A DNA stretch of 64,000 nucleotides, taken from contig NC_060885.1 of the NCBI RefSeq assembly GCF_014805685.1, positions 8,988,632-9,052,631 on the forward strand, in the 5' to 3' direction. This DNA comes from Silurus meridionalis (Eukaryota > Chordata > Actinopteri > Siluriformes > Siluridae). Below, one piece after another: positions 1 through 12,966 of the stretch; position 1 is the first letter of the stretch, and each line of letters begins with the position of its first letter. The notes beneath the pieces are model-generated. The model was not told the DNA's origin. It saw nothing but the letters and a program-made list of their open reading frames with translations, and did not search any database. The position numbers were made by a program, and so were the translations under genes.

Positions 1-1
1 G

Positions 2-515
2 TGGGTGATCGAGCCTGGGGGTTGGAGGATCCCCACCAGTGAGCGCTTTATCTGGGTCAATCAGAGAGCAAAGCAAAACTACCCCCATAGACAGGAACCG
101 AGGCTGCGCGCGCGTATGTGGAAGCGCATTCTGGAGGCCTATTGGGTGCCCGGGTTGTGACGTCACACAGCTCCGAAGTTGCGCTGCGAAAACGTGGACG
201 TAAATTGTGAACAATATATTACACATTTGTTTGTTTTATTGGGAAAATTCCATATTCATAAGAAAAAGTGTGCTCAATGTAGACCAAACTTTTCCCATTT
301 TATGAATGACTTCGAATTGTTTGTGAATCTCTTGAAAGAAACAAGAAACAAAAAAGCACTGAAAACATGTAATGCTCTGAAATCCTTGAAATTAATGTAA
401 TTTATTTATTTATTTTTTAATGTTTATGTAACTAAGTGTAAATGTAACATGAGTATGTAATACCTCTTGTTCTTTTGGCATTAAAAAAAAAAGAAAAGAA
501 AAAGAAAAGAAAACG
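2..515 (+). mobile_element. L1-type LINE, ORF2 C-terminus, 3' UTR and poly(A) tail (5' end outside window)
   Basis: Reading from base 2 gives one frame to a stop at 398-400, broken only by a TGA at 158-160 that falls in a TGACGTCA string. The residues after the TGA include GKFHIHKKK, a C-R-P-N-F-S-H-F-M-N-D-F stretch and NKKALKT. From family knowledge this resembles the C-terminus of fish L1-type ORF2, beyond the reverse transcriptase. An AT-rich 3' UTR of about 80 bases follows, then ATTAAA near 480 and an A-rich tail (482-514) with scattered G. The first 180 bases are much richer in CpG than what follows, which the retroposon explains without a promoter. It is dead because of the stop. The L1 assignment is by remembered motif and fairly secure; the subfamily is unknown. 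Confidence 0.7.
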
Positions 516-1837
516 TGCACGTACTCTAACAAAGTTTGTTTGTTTAATACACAGTCATACGTAAATTCAGGTGTTCTTTTTATATTTCTTTTAATTTGTG
601 TATATATTTGGAACATTTTCTTGTCTCATATATTGTTCATCCTCCTATTAAACTCATCATCTTTTTATTTCCAGTCACTGAGCTATTACATGGCTACTGC
701 GGTTTTTCCGTTTAATAAACGTCTTGAAAAATCTTCTTAAAAGTGCACTAATAGGGGAATCCCGGAATCCATTCCTGAGTCTTGGTAATTTACTAAATAA
801 ACATAACGTTATTATTATTTATTTAATGTCATGCGACATTTTGCTTTCGACTGCACGATTAGTTTTAATATCAGTGGCCCAACAAATGCTCGTTATTGCA
901 TTTGTTAAAGCATATATTTAGGTCTAATAGATATTAGACATCTGGATTTTGAAGTTAAAATATTATCCAGTTGTAAAAAATAACAAAAAATATTTTTGGA
1001 GAATAAATTATTTGCGCGTGAGACAGGATTTATTGAATTTTTTTGATAATTTAAGTTGGTTTATGGCTGTCCTTAGTCTGTCACTTTTTCTTGTTCGTTA
1101 TGGTCGTCATTCTGTCATTGGAAGAAAATTGTTTAATTATTAGTTTATTTATTTATAAGCGTAAAGTATTTTTCTCTTTACCTAAATATTATACATTCAA
1201 ACATAAAAAAATAAATAAAAACGTATCCCAGACTTGGTCATGTTTGTAAAATACGATAATTAATCTGACTAGGTTATATGATTCAAAGAGTATCACTTTT
1301 GCAGTTGAAATGTATTTATTTATTATTAATTTATTATTTGTTTGTTTGTTTATGCAATTATTTATTTATTGCATCTTTTTCCAGTTTCATCCACTCTTAT
1401 TTTCGTTTGATGCATTTAACATGGTTAGTATTTCTAATGTTTATTAAAAATTGGTAAAAAGTAATACAAAAGTAATAATTTGGTTCTATATAAAATGTTT
1501 ATAATGGCACAGGACTGAATGTTGTTTAAATCCGGCTCTCCGACGTTTAAATACGTTTTATTTAGATTTTGCGCGTCAGCAAAACCATTATATAATCACA
1601 TTCTATCAAACAGTTAAAAACTCATCACAAATAATTTACATCTTTCAGACAGTTTGTTATGTGCGTCATTTAAATACAAAATCGAAATATTATATGCGGC
1701 GACAAAATTGCAAACATTTGATTGGTTTCTGTGTTTACATTTTAATTGAATCCAATCGCGTTTAATTGAGTGTTTAACTTTTTTGTTGTTTGTTTTTAAC
1801 AAAACTATCAAACATAATGTAAACTTTACACTTTAAA
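516..1837. other. AT-rich stretch, no gene seen
   Basis: AT-rich sequence with many TTTA/TTTG runs. The short ORFs are low-complexity chance readings. Two weak points: TTTGCGCGTGAG near 1010 and GCGCGTCAGC near 1570 are local CpG islets, without an assignable function. Confidence 0.6.
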
Positions 1838-1955
<118 letters not shown>

Positions 1956-2541
1956 TTAACTTATTTGTTTATTTGTTTAATTTAAAAGAAAATGTAATTA
2001 AAAGAATATGATCTAGTCTATTGTAATCAGCACAATTAAGATTTGCTGTATTTGATTATATTAATATTGCACCCCCCCCCATGGCCATTAAAAAACGATC
2101 CAAGCTAGATTTCATATAAAAAACTAAAAATTCTGATTGCATATCAAATAAAATCAATAGTCCCCATAAAAATATATCTTGAAATCTTCTGTCAGTGGGT
2201 CGGTGTGAAGCTTTTCACTGCCTATTGGAACAATCCGCTTTCATCGAGTCACATTACGTGGTTTCTTTACAAAGTCTTGCAAGATTTTGAACAACTCAAA
2301 GGATGATGAAAAGGTAGGACACTGATGATAAATACAACTGTTTTACTGTCAAGAATACAAGAATACGCATTGCTTTCCGGTTGAGGTGGGTGATGGAAAT
2401 GACTGATCTTAAAATGATCATTGTGGTTGCTTTTGATTTGAAATTTTGTTCATGGTCATGGTTGAGGAGGTTTGATGACAGACACACTGTTCAACATGGT
2501 GTTGGGCATCTTAAAAACATTCAGACTCTAGACTCTCTTGA
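1956..2541. repeat. Duplication copy A (non-coding), mate at 9564-10102
   Basis: From the end of the microsatellite to CTCTCTTGA at about 2541 this matches 9564-10102 in the same orientation, with few substitutions. A core at about 2216-2286 (CTGCCTATTGGAACAATCCG to TCTTGCAAGAT) looks identical in both. Differences include an insert here at about 2070-2140 (C-run, then CATGGCCATT) and a small indel near 2350. No ORF of note is shared. It could be a local segmental duplication or two copies of an unnamed interspersed repeat with an ATCT-type end. Confidence 0.85.
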
Positions 2542-2892
2542 GCACCATGTTATGCTCACTGTGTGTGCGTTTCATGTTGACCTTTCATTTGCTCTTTGCC
2601 GGATGAAGTTAGATTTCATGTGTGAAAGGTTCAGCCCTTAAAATGACAAAGACCAGACCTCAGAGTCTCCACACATGCTAACAAGTGGATTACATCCTTT
2701 CTTTTCATGCAGTCAAGTTGTGTGTGTGTGCTGTTCTTAAGAGAGATGAATTAGCTTTAAGATCTGTTTGTGCAGCAGTATTTTTTGCATCTACTCGCAT
2801 TGACCTGCAGAAGAGGCGGCATACTTTTTGTAGGCCTGCTGATCTTTATCCACACTGTCATGGCCTTTTCACATTGCTGACCAATATTTAGA
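2542..2892. other. Complex non-repetitive stretch, possible conserved non-coding DNA
   Basis: Non-repetitive, moderate-GC sequence, including CTGCAGAAGAGGCGGCATAC near 2805 and TTAGCTTTAAGATCTG near 2752. It looks unlike the AT-rich background. No coding frame is convincing. Calling it conserved is inference. Confidence 0.3.
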
Positions 2893-2975
2893 GCAGGGGT
2901 GTGGGTTCAGCTTTTCATTCCAACCAAGCAAGTCCAAGCCAAATTCTACTCTGCTCTCTGTTTCAGGTGTGGCCC
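2893..2975 (+). mobile_element. Fragment of a teleost MITE-like repeat
   Basis: GCAGGGGTGTGGGTTCAGC followed by TTTTCATTCCAACCAAGCA matches, from memory, the terminus of a very common fish non-autonomous DNA repeat whose ends begin CAGGGGTGT. Only one end is seen, and the rest is lost or too diverged. Confidence 0.45.
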
Positions 2976-3419
2976 TTGATTGGTTTGCCACTTTCCATAA
3001 ATATAGTTTTCCAATGCCAGTTTATGGTCTAATATTAGATGCACTGCTCCATCTGTTGGTGAAGTTCTCGAACTGCAGTTCATTAAACAAACTGGATCAA
3101 TAGTTGGTGAACTGTTTGCATGTTGCAACATGTATTTTGAAAATGAGTAAATATGGCCAAATATATTGCAGCTGCAGTTATTTACTTCATTTACTGCAGT
3201 TATTTACTTCAGGTCTTAGTTAATAATGCTATTTGCTTAGGCCTTGTGGTTAGTTTTCAGTCAGACTTGCTCACAGCTGCATATGTTTTTATCCTTATAC
3301 ACAATATAAAGCAGAGACTGATCTACACATGGGAACTTTCTCTATAAGTGCAGCTTTAACACACACACATATGCACACACACAAGAGAACAAGAGGCCAT
3401 GGCTCAATCCAAACAAGAT

Positions 3420-3735
3420 GTTTGACTGCTTACTAGACTGTACCACACCATAGGCTGCTGTGATGTCTTTGTATGCTGTAGCACTGAGATGCCCCTGTGC
3501 ATAAAAATATGGTGTACATGCATTGGAGTGAAAGGACTCAAATCGCATGCACTAAATATTGACCTTAACCCCAACCGAGCACCTTTTGGGTGAACTGGAA
3601 TGCAGAATGATTACCAGGCATTTTTCTTTGACTTCACTAATGCTCTTAGACACAAATTCTTATAGTCACACCCCAAAATCTAGTAGAAACCTTTCCTATA
3701 AAAGCTAAGGTTATCATGCGAGCAAACTCATTCTA
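3420..3735 (+). mobile_element. Tc1-like DNA transposon remnant (AGTGTA-terminus family), transposase 3' part
   Basis: The order of landmarks matches the common fish Tc1-like family: TTTGTATGCTGTAGCA, then GCCCCTGTGCATAAA, then CTTAACCCCAACCGAGCAC (decayed D-L-N-P-x-E motif), then CACTAATGCTCTTAG and AAAATCTAGTAGAAACC. Frameshifts and stops have destroyed the transposase. Related pieces lie at 6744-7200, 28110-28262, 41655-41960 and 47342-47535. Confidence 0.65.
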
Positions 3736-6700
3736 GAACAGGAATATTATGCCTAGGTGTCTGTATATTTTTCAACTCCTACAGTATGAATAGTTTTTGC
3801 TTAGCATGCTTGCACAGAATTTGCTAAACATAGCAGGAGCTGAATGCGAACCTTTAAAATGGTCGTTTCTTCCTTTAAATTTGGCCTAATGTTTGTCAAT
3901 TGGCCTAAAGGGTTGTTAAATGTAGCCAAAAAGCTCTTAAACACTTTTTGAGGTGGGCGCCATATGGAATTTGCCCCTGTGTATAAACCCTAATGTTTTC
4001 TCATTTCTTCACTTAGGGGTAAATAGGTTCCGATCTGGAAAAAATGGTATTCTCAGAAGAGAAAGCTGGTTTTCTTCCTAGCTGATGTGATTCAACAGGT
4101 TTTTTTTCTGTTTATACAAGTTAAATAGGCTTATGAGTGTGTGCCACATGAGCATATGCATTGTCAAAGTCCTTTTGGGATTAATTTATGAAACAGTAAT
4201 TCTGAAAATCAGGATTTTTAGTGTGCATTGTGAAAGCCTTACGGTAATCACCCTGAAACATCATGTGTAGTTTCTGTATTATGACTATAGCATTAGATGA
4301 AATGTGGAGGAGGCAAAAAGTGTGTTGAGTCATATATGAATTCTCTGCATTCTTTAAGCCTTTTATGTTACTATCACTGTGCACCTTATGGTTTTAGTGG
4401 AATCTTTTTTTTTCAGACATACTTACACACTATGTATTAGCCAACACACTGGTGTCACCTTTTGATATTCCTGCCTTTAGTTTGACCTGTTTTGATCTGT
4501 GATGACTTGATAAATACAGACATCTGCTCCTGATGTTTGAGCTCTTTTTAGTCATTGAGAATATAATTTGGAAAATATTGGTTGTGCTGCCAAACCCTTA
4601 CTGTCAATGCACAGTTCTTCAGTTTCACCAGTTAGTGGTCGTACTGCGATCCAGTTTCACTCTCACTTACCTACAATTTAAGGCCAGTTCCATTTAATTA
4701 CACCTCATTTTCAAAATCTATAAAACCCAAACATGTGCAGATTTAGATTTTAATAAATAAACACTCCACAAATTGAAACAAAATCTAAGCAACATTAGTG
4801 ACTATTAAATATTTAAGATAATTAATATTATTATTATTTCATAAATATTTTCTCATTGAGATGTATAAGTAGACTATTTATTTGACAATATCAATATAAT
4901 TAATATATATATTTGATGGACATGTTAATAATGTTCAAGTCTTAAGTTCACTCACATGAAATGTCTCCACTGACAGGAATATCTGCACAGATTACATTTT
5001 TTCTCTTACACTATTTTATTTTAAATTATTAACACTAATATATATATATATATTTTTTTAACTAGTAATAAAGCATTAAACCCTGTTTAATTATTGGCAC
5101 TTCAGGAAAGCTTTTAGAGAGCAAACACACCAGACTGAGAATATAAAACCCAAACATTTATGATATTTATAAAGTGTAAAAACAATTCACATATTTCCAT
5201 CAATCATAATTCTCTTAATAAAATAACAATTTACATAATAAAAATATTACCACCACCACCACCAATAATTCTACTACTACTACTAATAACAATAAATAAT
5301 CTATACTTCGCAACACATTTCTCATCTGTTTTATACAAAAAAGATTTTAAACATTATTTTTCATTGAAATTTATGTAAATAGGATTTTGCTCTTAAAAGT
5401 GTAATCTAATGGCCAGCCAGTGTTATGAAAGCAAAAAAAAATGCATACATTAGAATTCATGTTTACAATATGACTATTTATAATTTAGTTATTCCACATC
5501 ACTGTTTTTTCTCTAAAGGTTTAATAGCTTAAAGTAGAGGATCAGAACAGCAGATTCTAGTCTTTAGTCTGAGACTTACTCCGGAGTTTAACTGCTTTAT
5601 CAGTTGGAGGTTTTTCAGTAAGGCGAGTGGTTTGTTTAACCTCTTCACGCTACGTTGACCTCTGTCAGCCTCGACTCATCACCACCAAGTCCTGAACATT
5701 TTTAACAGGCTTCGAGCAAACTGCAGCTTTCCGAATGTAAAACCCACTACCTTGACATGCCGAGTACAAGAAGTCCAGACATGAAAAACACATGTTGTGG
5801 AATTTGTAGTGATTTCAAAACTACCAAGAATCTTTGCAGAATCAATCCATAACAATATACAAAAATAGAACCAATACCAGATTTACATACATATGGCTTA
5901 CATACACATATAATAGAATGTAATATTTTAAAAGTTTGAATTTCCAGGAATAAACCAATTCTAAATGTGCACAAGTGTACAAGTGTTGTGCATGTATTCA
6001 AGCTTTTGATGCATATGTGTGAGAAAGAGAGAAAGATTTAAGGAAATACAGAATTCTTTCACAGCTCATGCCATTATATCCATTAAAATGTTCCCACTAA
6101 TTCCCAAAGGCTCTTAGTGAAACACCAATAATATGCTTATAGCTTTTGTTTTTAATTGCATCAGTCACTGCTTTAATTGATATTACGAAACTGTAGATTT
6201 AAGGTCTCACCCTCTCGGGCTTGCACAGCATAATCCTCTTTGTTCAGATTTAAACAAAAAGGATTTTAGTATTATAGGTTAACAGTGGGTGTAAAATACA
6301 GCTTTACATGTAAAATACAGTAAAATACATGTGAAAATACAGAATTATATGCAGTTCATGAATAATACTGTATAATATGGAGGGTGCAATAAAATGATAG
6401 AAGAGACACAGACATTATCTAAATGACCTTGTGCATTGTTGTGATTTTATATTTTTTTGTTGTCCACCTTAGATTTGAGTTTATTTAACACAATTCTGGT
6501 TGTTGCATGGGGAGATGTTGTGCTTAACGCTTCACCGAGCTGCTGTCAGATTAAGCAATTTCATGAGAAAGTGAGCAAAGGAGAGAAATAAAGAAGAATT
6601 TGTGAAGAATGCTTTTGAAAGCAAATTAGCCTCAAGGTTAAAGCTACAACTCTCACTGGTATATAACTTATAAACATATACTGGGACGTGTCAGATGCCG

Positions 6701-6743
6701 ATGCCACCACCTTTACTAAAATCTCACTGCAGATTCATTATGG
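3736..6743. other. 3-kb AT-rich intergenic stretch, no gene seen
   Basis: Contains short TA runs (5039-5052), CCA/ACT trinucleotide runs (5250-5285) and a more complex patch at 5520-5770 (GAGACTTACTCCGGAGTTT, then CTCTTCACGCTACGTTGACC). The ORFs here look like chance readings. Confidence 0.6.
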
Positions 6744-7200
6744 TACACTGCATTGAATAAAGTTTGTGGACACCTGACCATGAGATTCATATGTACCAAC
6801 CTCCACTCTTGTGTTCTTCTAGATTTTGGAGTGTGACTGTGGAGATGTGTGCTCATTCAGGAGATTTACTTACATTCAAAGATGTCAGTAAAGTCAGATA
6901 ATGATGTAGGTGAGGTGAGGAGGCCTGGGGTGCAATCAGTGTTCACGTTCATCCCAAAGGCCTTCAATACTAAGTGTGAAGTCAAAACTCTATAGCAAGC
7001 AGGCCTTTCAAAATCTTCATCTCTAACCCATGTAAAGCATATCTTCATGGATCTCGTTTTGTGCACAGGGGCATTGTCATGCTGGAATAGGTTTGGGTCT
7101 CCTAGTTCAATTAAAGGGAATATTTAATGCTACCAAATTAGAAAAGAACCACACGTGGCTTGAAAAGTGAATGTCCCAATACTTTTGTTGATATAGTGTA
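6744..7200 (-). mobile_element. Tc1-like DNA transposon remnant, both ends visible
   Basis: The left end reads TACACTGCATTG then AAAGTTTGTGGACACCTGA. The right end reads CAATACTTTTGTTGATATAG then TGTA, giving TACACT...AGTGTA termini. Inside, AGGCCTGGGGTGCAATCAGT and GGGGCATTGTCATGCTGGAA are antisense to the transposase (the catalytic-region asparagine-aspartate coding strand). At 457 bp it is an internally deleted, decayed copy. Confidence 0.7.
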
Positions 7201-8129
7201 TTTAGTAACTATTATGATGTAATGAACATTTTGTTGTCTTTGTAACTTGACAAGCAGCATTTTTTATCTTCCAAATAAATGAACGATTAAAGTAAATGTT
7301 TAAAATGATGACAAGGAACTTTGCCATTTATATGTTCCACAACACTGAATGTAACAACAAATGGTTTAATATTTGTCAGTAAATAAATACATAAAAAAAA
7401 TGTACATTCAATAATGAAACTTATTTATGTTCATATTATTTGTAGTTAACAATTCTTTACCAAGCAATATAGTCTGTTAACAATATGCAAGATAAAGGGC
7501 AGAATACAGATTAGTATGCTCACTAGACAGAATAATGGCTGAAACTTTATTTTTAAAAACCTGCGACATTCAATACAAAATTAATTTAGTGTGATGTGGT
7601 ATATTGAGGATTTTTACAAAGGCTGTGAAGGATTCTAAGACCAAAAGTGTTAATTTTATAATGATACATTTTGGAATAATTATCTAGTGTCAGTGTTTTG
7701 AAAAATTTTAATGCTTAAAATCTCTAAATGAATTTGTTTCCAAAACATAAACAGAGATTGTATACACATTTCTTTTTCTATATTATTTCAATAACATACT
7801 CTTAAAGAGGACTAAAAGAAAAGTGGACAGAATCTGTAGCTAACGGAATTATTTTATATTTGAATCCAAGTGTAATCCAACCCAGTTTTTTTTTTCATTC
7901 TTGTGTTTATTAGATCAAGTCAGATTCATTATTTTAATTATTTGTTATTAAAATAATAGCACTGCAGGTTTTTATACAGTTTATCCACTAAAACTTAGTA
8001 GTTAAATGTATCAGTTTTTATTTTCAAGCTCATACCAACTACATACAAATATATATTGTGTAAATTAAAAGCATTAAAGCAGTCTTTAATATATTATTTA
8101 ACGTTACTAAAACAGGAATTGTATAAATT
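7201..8129. other. AT-rich stretch, no gene seen
   Basis: AT-rich sequence without long open frames or repeat structure that I can name. Confidence 0.55.
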
Positions 8130-8640
8130 GTATGGGATTTCAGGCTCACAAAAGTCCAGGCCGCCGGACACATGACTTAATTCCAAACATCTTTCCTGAG
8201 AGAGTGAAAAAAAAAGGGAAAATCCCTGGATGTTTAAAGGGGGTTCCTCTTTCAGTTGCCTCAGCTAAAACTAATGACCACTTTTATGTGAAAAGACATA
8301 ATAAAGAAGCATCATGTCAGGGAGTCCTATAATGAGTCACTTAGAATCTCCTCATCCGTTTGTCTGTGCGTCTCAGGGATGGTTTTCTCTGCCTGGATTG
8401 CCAAGCTGGAGCTAATTGGTGCTGTTTTGGTGGAGTGCTGATTAAAGATGGATGTGAAGAGTGGATGCAGAGCAGGCAGGGTTAACCAGAAGCGACATGA
8501 AAGATGAAAGGCGGTGGTATTAATGCACTGCCCCCGAGGAGACACAGTCCACGCTTGTTTTTCTCTCTGTTTGTCACGCAAGTTTTTGGCTCCACCCGGT
8601 TCAGATGCCTACAGGCTCCTCCTACAAAATGTTACCGCAC
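8130..8640. promoter_or_regulatory. Candidate conserved non-coding element
   Basis: About 510 bases of high-complexity, moderate-GC sequence flanked by AT-rich DNA. It holds homeodomain-type cores (GAGCTAATTGG near 8410, GCTGATTAAAG near 8440, GGTATTAATGC near 8515) and GGGTTAACCAG near 8480. Overlapping short ORFs on both strands have no recognisable domain. Regulatory function is inference from texture and motif density only. Confidence 0.35.
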
Positions 8641-9458
8641 ACACATGCATACACAAATTTTCTAACACTACAGTCTCTTACACATTTTGAGGAAAAACTC
8701 TGTGTTAACACTAAAATTCTTACCCAGAAAGAATCTAACTAAGTACAAACCTGTCTGTCCATTTGCACCGACGTTTCCATCTCCATCTCTCTCAGCACTC
8801 CAACAGTAAGTAAATGCCTTGGGACATTAAAAAGAATGACGTCTTATCTTCCCCCACATGTCTGCGTTCTGATGAAGGAAACAAACAGTTCACGGTGGTG
8901 ATGAAACTTTCAGACTTTAACTGAACTGACTTTTAGGTGATGTGATGATCAGGCTGATGCAAAATGTTTATAATCAAGAGATGCAGTACACATCATTAAT
9001 GATATTAAATACTTACTGTATAACTACAAAGACAAATATTTTAAGTGCATTATTGCATTTAATGCTTTGGTGTTGATATTACTGTTAAATTGTAATATGT
9101 ATTCCTTTTAGGACATGTTCATGCAAATCTCAGTATAATAACTTTGTCATATTTAACTGCATAGCATTTAGACAGCTGGAACTCTACATTTGTTTGAGTG
9201 AGAAAGAGAGCATGACAGAGAGATTTGTAAGTTTTAGTAGTTAATTGTGTCAAAGCAGTGCAAATTAAATGCATTACAACGTTCAATATTATTGTTATTT
9301 TGCTAAAGTTCATAATACTTAAAATATAATTAAAATATAAAATGTATGAAGTAAAATGAATAGTAATATTTAGTATTTGATGTATATTTATTTTTGTAAT
9401 GCATCATTTTAAATTACATTTGTTTTAAATATTGTTTATTCTATGTGGAAATAATGTT
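8641..9458. other. Intergenic, no gene seen
   Basis: Mostly AT-rich. At 8760-8890 there is a more complex patch with AACAGTAAGTAAATG, which resembles a splice donor. I found no matching acceptor or coding frame. Confidence 0.5.
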
Positions 9459-9467
9459 ATCTATCTA

Positions 9468-9563
<96 letters not shown>
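9459..9563. repeat. (ATCT)n microsatellite
   Basis: About 25 near-perfect ATCT units. It is the left end of duplication copy B, equivalent to 1838-1955. Confidence 0.95.
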
Positions 9564-10102
9564 ACTTATTTGTTTATTTGTTTAATTTAAAATAAAATGT
9601 AATTAAAAGAATATGATCTAGTCTGTTGTAATCAGCACAATTAAGATTTGCTGTATTTGATTATATTAATATTAATATTGAATATATTAAGATTTTATTA
9701 GAATATCAAATAAAATCAATAGTCCCTATTAAATATATCTTGAAATCTTCTGTCAGTGGGTCAGTGTGGACCCCTCTTCACTGCCTATTGGAACAATCCG
9801 CTTTCATCGAGTCACATTACGTGGTTTCTTTACAAAGTCTTGCAAGATCACAGAACAACTCAAAGGATGATGAAAAGGTAGGACACTGATGATAAATACA
9901 ACTGTTTTACTGTCTTACCAAGAATACGCATTGCTTTCCGGTTGAGGTGGGTGATGGAAATGACTGATCTTAAAATGATCATTGTGGTTGCTTTTGATTT
10001 GAAATTATGTTCATGGTCATGGTTGAGGAGGTTTGATGACAGACACACTGTTCAACATGATGTTGGGCATCTTAAAAACATTCAGACTCTAGACTCTCTT
10101 GA
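9564..10102. repeat. Duplication copy B (non-coding), mate at 1956-2541
   Basis: Collinear and same-strand with copy A: TTATTTGTTTATTTG just after the array, AATCAGCACAATTAAG, then the unchanged core at about 9778-9848, then GGTGGGTGATGGAAATGACT, ending at CTCTCTTGA. Copy B lacks the C-run insert of copy A. The short ORFs on both strands (9860-10048 and 9942-10133) are shadows shared with copy A. Confidence 0.85.
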
Positions 10103-10259
10103 TCTGTTTTCTGCTGAAAATAATAACATCTGATTATAATCATATTTTAAGCTTAAACCATCATTTTGATAGGACAATTCAAAGACATTGCTAAAATTTG
10201 ACAGGTATATGATTCAAACATAAAATTTTTCTTTCTCTCTTTTTTTTTGTTGGTTAAAA

Positions 10260-10299
<40 letters not shown>

Positions 10300-11689
10300 T
10301 CTCTTTTTTTCCCCTTTCTTTTTCTTTTAATTATTATTATTTTTTTATTTAGTATTTTCTCAAGAACAATTTTTACATGGTTCCCAGAAGACAAAGTTCT
10401 GTTAAATGCATTCTCTTTTTTTTTCTGTTAAAAACAGTCATTAAACATCCAGATAACAAAACAATAAAGTTTTAAGAGTGAAGCATGTAAACCTGAACTG
10501 GTTTATTTGTAGAAATGTAATATTGTGTTTTGTAGACTATATGCAAACATCTGCTATGTGAAAAAGCTTGTTCAGGACATAATAATAAAAAACAATAAAA
10601 ACAAAATGCAATTTATTATAATCCTTCATTCCTTAACATTTTTTATATTATCTTTTTTATTTATTCATATTTTATTTTGCATTTTGCAGATTCTACAAAG
10701 CTGTTATGACCTCAGCTGTACATGTTGTCTGACTGTAGGCACAGGCTCTCACATTATTTTCTCATCAGATTGTGAATAAATGTACAAATTAAAAATATTG
10801 ACGCACAAGCACATCATGTGAGAGAGACATATTTCTGTCAAAATAATGGGATTCAGTGGCCCTGCTCAGACAAGTTATTTATCTCTCCAGAGATTTAGGT
10901 CAGAGGTGCAAATGTAGTTGAATTTCTTGTTCTAGCCCCTGGTCACTAATTTTCTTACCCATGTGTCTGGACTTTATCAATGCAGCCACATGGTGAAAGC
11001 TACAGTGTCAGTACAATATCTGAGTGAATTTCAATAACTTAAATGGTGAACATATACATTTTTGTCTTTTTTTTTTTTACATTTCAGTGCTTCAGTCAAA
11101 TGTCACATTTAGACTGTTAAACAAATTCTATACCAATACAATCTATAAAATTGAAATAATTGTATTTTTAGGTGCTGAGTAAACATGATTTTAAAACCTA
11201 AATAAAAAATATTAAAAAATCAGCGATGTTTGTCTTTCTACATTGGTTTGAAAATGTAATATATGTACTTTTAAAATAAGAAACCTAGTGAAGACTGCAT
11301 TAAAGACATAACCAGATACTTTCACATTAATAACTGCACTCATTATATTTTTGCTTTTGATAATATTTCCCCTTTTCATATATAGAATAATCAACAGATG
11401 TTACAATACTGGGAAAATTGTTTATTCCTATACTAATGTATAATTTGGTTCTCACCTCAGACTGTTTAAGTAAAAAATATCTTTATATGTTTGATATTTT
11501 ATGCCTTTCTTAAAAAACATGACTCAAAGATTTCTGACCTTAAAAGGTAATTTTTCTGTTTCTAATTTAGGTTTCCAGAAATGACTCTTTCCTTCACTTT
11601 GCTTTTAAATCTTTGGAGTCAAAATGATCATCTATCATTGTTTGAATTATTAACCTTTACATTTAGGTACACACCTATCCAACTGACAC
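10103..11689. other. AT-rich stretch with a TA microsatellite, no gene seen
   Basis: Contains (TA)n at 10263-10295 and T/C-rich runs near 10300-10350. At 10850-10930 a complex patch (GGCCCTGCTCAGACAAG) stands out. No coding sequence recognised. Confidence 0.55.
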
Positions 11690-11900
11690 ACACAGCTCAT
11701 TAGTTACCTTCAGCAGCATTTCCCTCTGGTTTGGGGATTTGTGTGTGAGTGACTCGGTGAGGTATGGAGGGTGTCAGATTTGATTTCCTCACTGTGGCCT
11801 TTGGTTTCTGTCTGGGGTCACCGAGCTCTTTCATTTCCCCCCCATGGAACCAGATACACTCTATTCTACAGGGACAAGCCCTATACACACTTTAACAAAT
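11690..11900. other. Complex patch of unknown role
   Basis: GC-richer than its surroundings, with short ORFs on both strands (11700-11888 minus, 11771-12007 plus). Neither ORF resembles a known domain. It may be conserved non-coding DNA or an old repeat. Confidence 0.25.
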
Positions 11901-12305
11901 TAACTAGGAGCTGCTGTAGAAATTTCACTGTTGGTTTAATCCAGTTGGAGCTAATTAAGATAAATTCAATTCTAATGATTGGACTTTTTTGCCTAAGTAA
12001 AATGTAATAACTTTATGATAAGGCATGGAGATTTGACCGAAGTTTTTATGAAGAGAAATGTCCATAAAAACTTTATATTTGGTGGATATGTATATATGTG
12101 AATATATTTCTGTTTGATGTTTTGTATCTTTCTACTGAGTTTTTTTAATAATTAGTTTAAAATTCAATAAAATTGAAGATACTAATATAAATCAGAAATG
12201 AACATTAAAAAACTATGTAACTTGAGACAGAAATGTATTTTGGTCAACTCCTGTATACTATGAAACTGTGAAAATAGATTGAAAGTGTACTTTTTAATGA
12301 TAGGG

Positions 12306-12307
<2 letters not shown>

Positions 12308-12394
<87 letters not shown>
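12308..12394. repeat. (TA)n-(CA)n compound microsatellite
   Basis: About 14 TA units run directly into about 29 CA units. An ORF through it is purely repeat-encoded. It is followed by CAGATGGTCCCCGAGTTATG, which resembles a Tigger/mariner-type terminus fragment. Confidence 0.95.
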
Positions 12395-12396
<2 letters not shown>

Positions 12397-12461
12397 TGGT
12401 CCCCGAGTTATGATTGTTTGATGTTATGATGGATCTAATAATCTGTAAATAAAATAATATA

Positions 12462-12966
12462 CAGTATCTCAGTAAGTAAACCCCTCACATTTCAGCAGCA
12501 ATTTTAGTATTTCTTCTCAAGGGACAATACTATAGAAATTAAATTTTGATTATATTTTATATTTAATGTGCAGCTTGTACAGCAGTACAGGTTTACTGTC
12601 CTCCAAAAATAATTCACATTTCAACATTCAACAACACATTGTTAAAGTAGCTGCCAACAAACGTGAGTACACCCTAAGTGAACATATCAAAACTGTGTCC
12701 AAAGTGTGAATATTTTGTGTGAGCACCCTTGTCATGAAGCACTGCCTTACGCCTCCTGGGTATGAAATTCACCAGAGCTGCACAGGTTGTTGCTGGGATC
12801 CTCTTCCATTCCTCCATAATGGCATCACGGAGCTACTGGATGTTAGAGACATGGCGCTTCTCCACCTTCCACTTGAGGATACCCAACAGGTACTCAATAG
12901 GGTTCAGGTCTGGAAACATACTTAGCCACTCACCTTCACTTTCAGCTTCTTCAGCAAGGTAGTTGG
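12462..12966 (-). mobile_element. Tc1-like transposon fragment with transposase C-terminus
   Basis: It begins with the end CAGTATCTCAGTAAGTAAAC. On the minus strand the 3' part of a Tc1/IS630 transposase reads PDLNPIEYLLG, RDAIMEEWKRIPATT and PRRRKAVLHDKGAHTKY. PDLNPIE carries the last acidic residue (E) of the D-D-E triad, and a stop interrupts the frame shortly after. The 5' half (HTH and first two D residues) is missing. Same family as 21268-21568 and 41966-42740. Confidence 0.8.

Noticed and set aside
158..165. TGACGTCA (CRE-like) with CCAAT-like words in CpG-rich DNA, as a gene promoter
   Set aside because: The sequence is better explained as coding DNA of an L1-type LINE, with the frame open on both sides of the TGA.
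8790..8830. AACAGTAAGTAAATG as an exon end
   Set aside because: Upstream acceptor would leave an exon of only about 11 bases, and no open frame fits.
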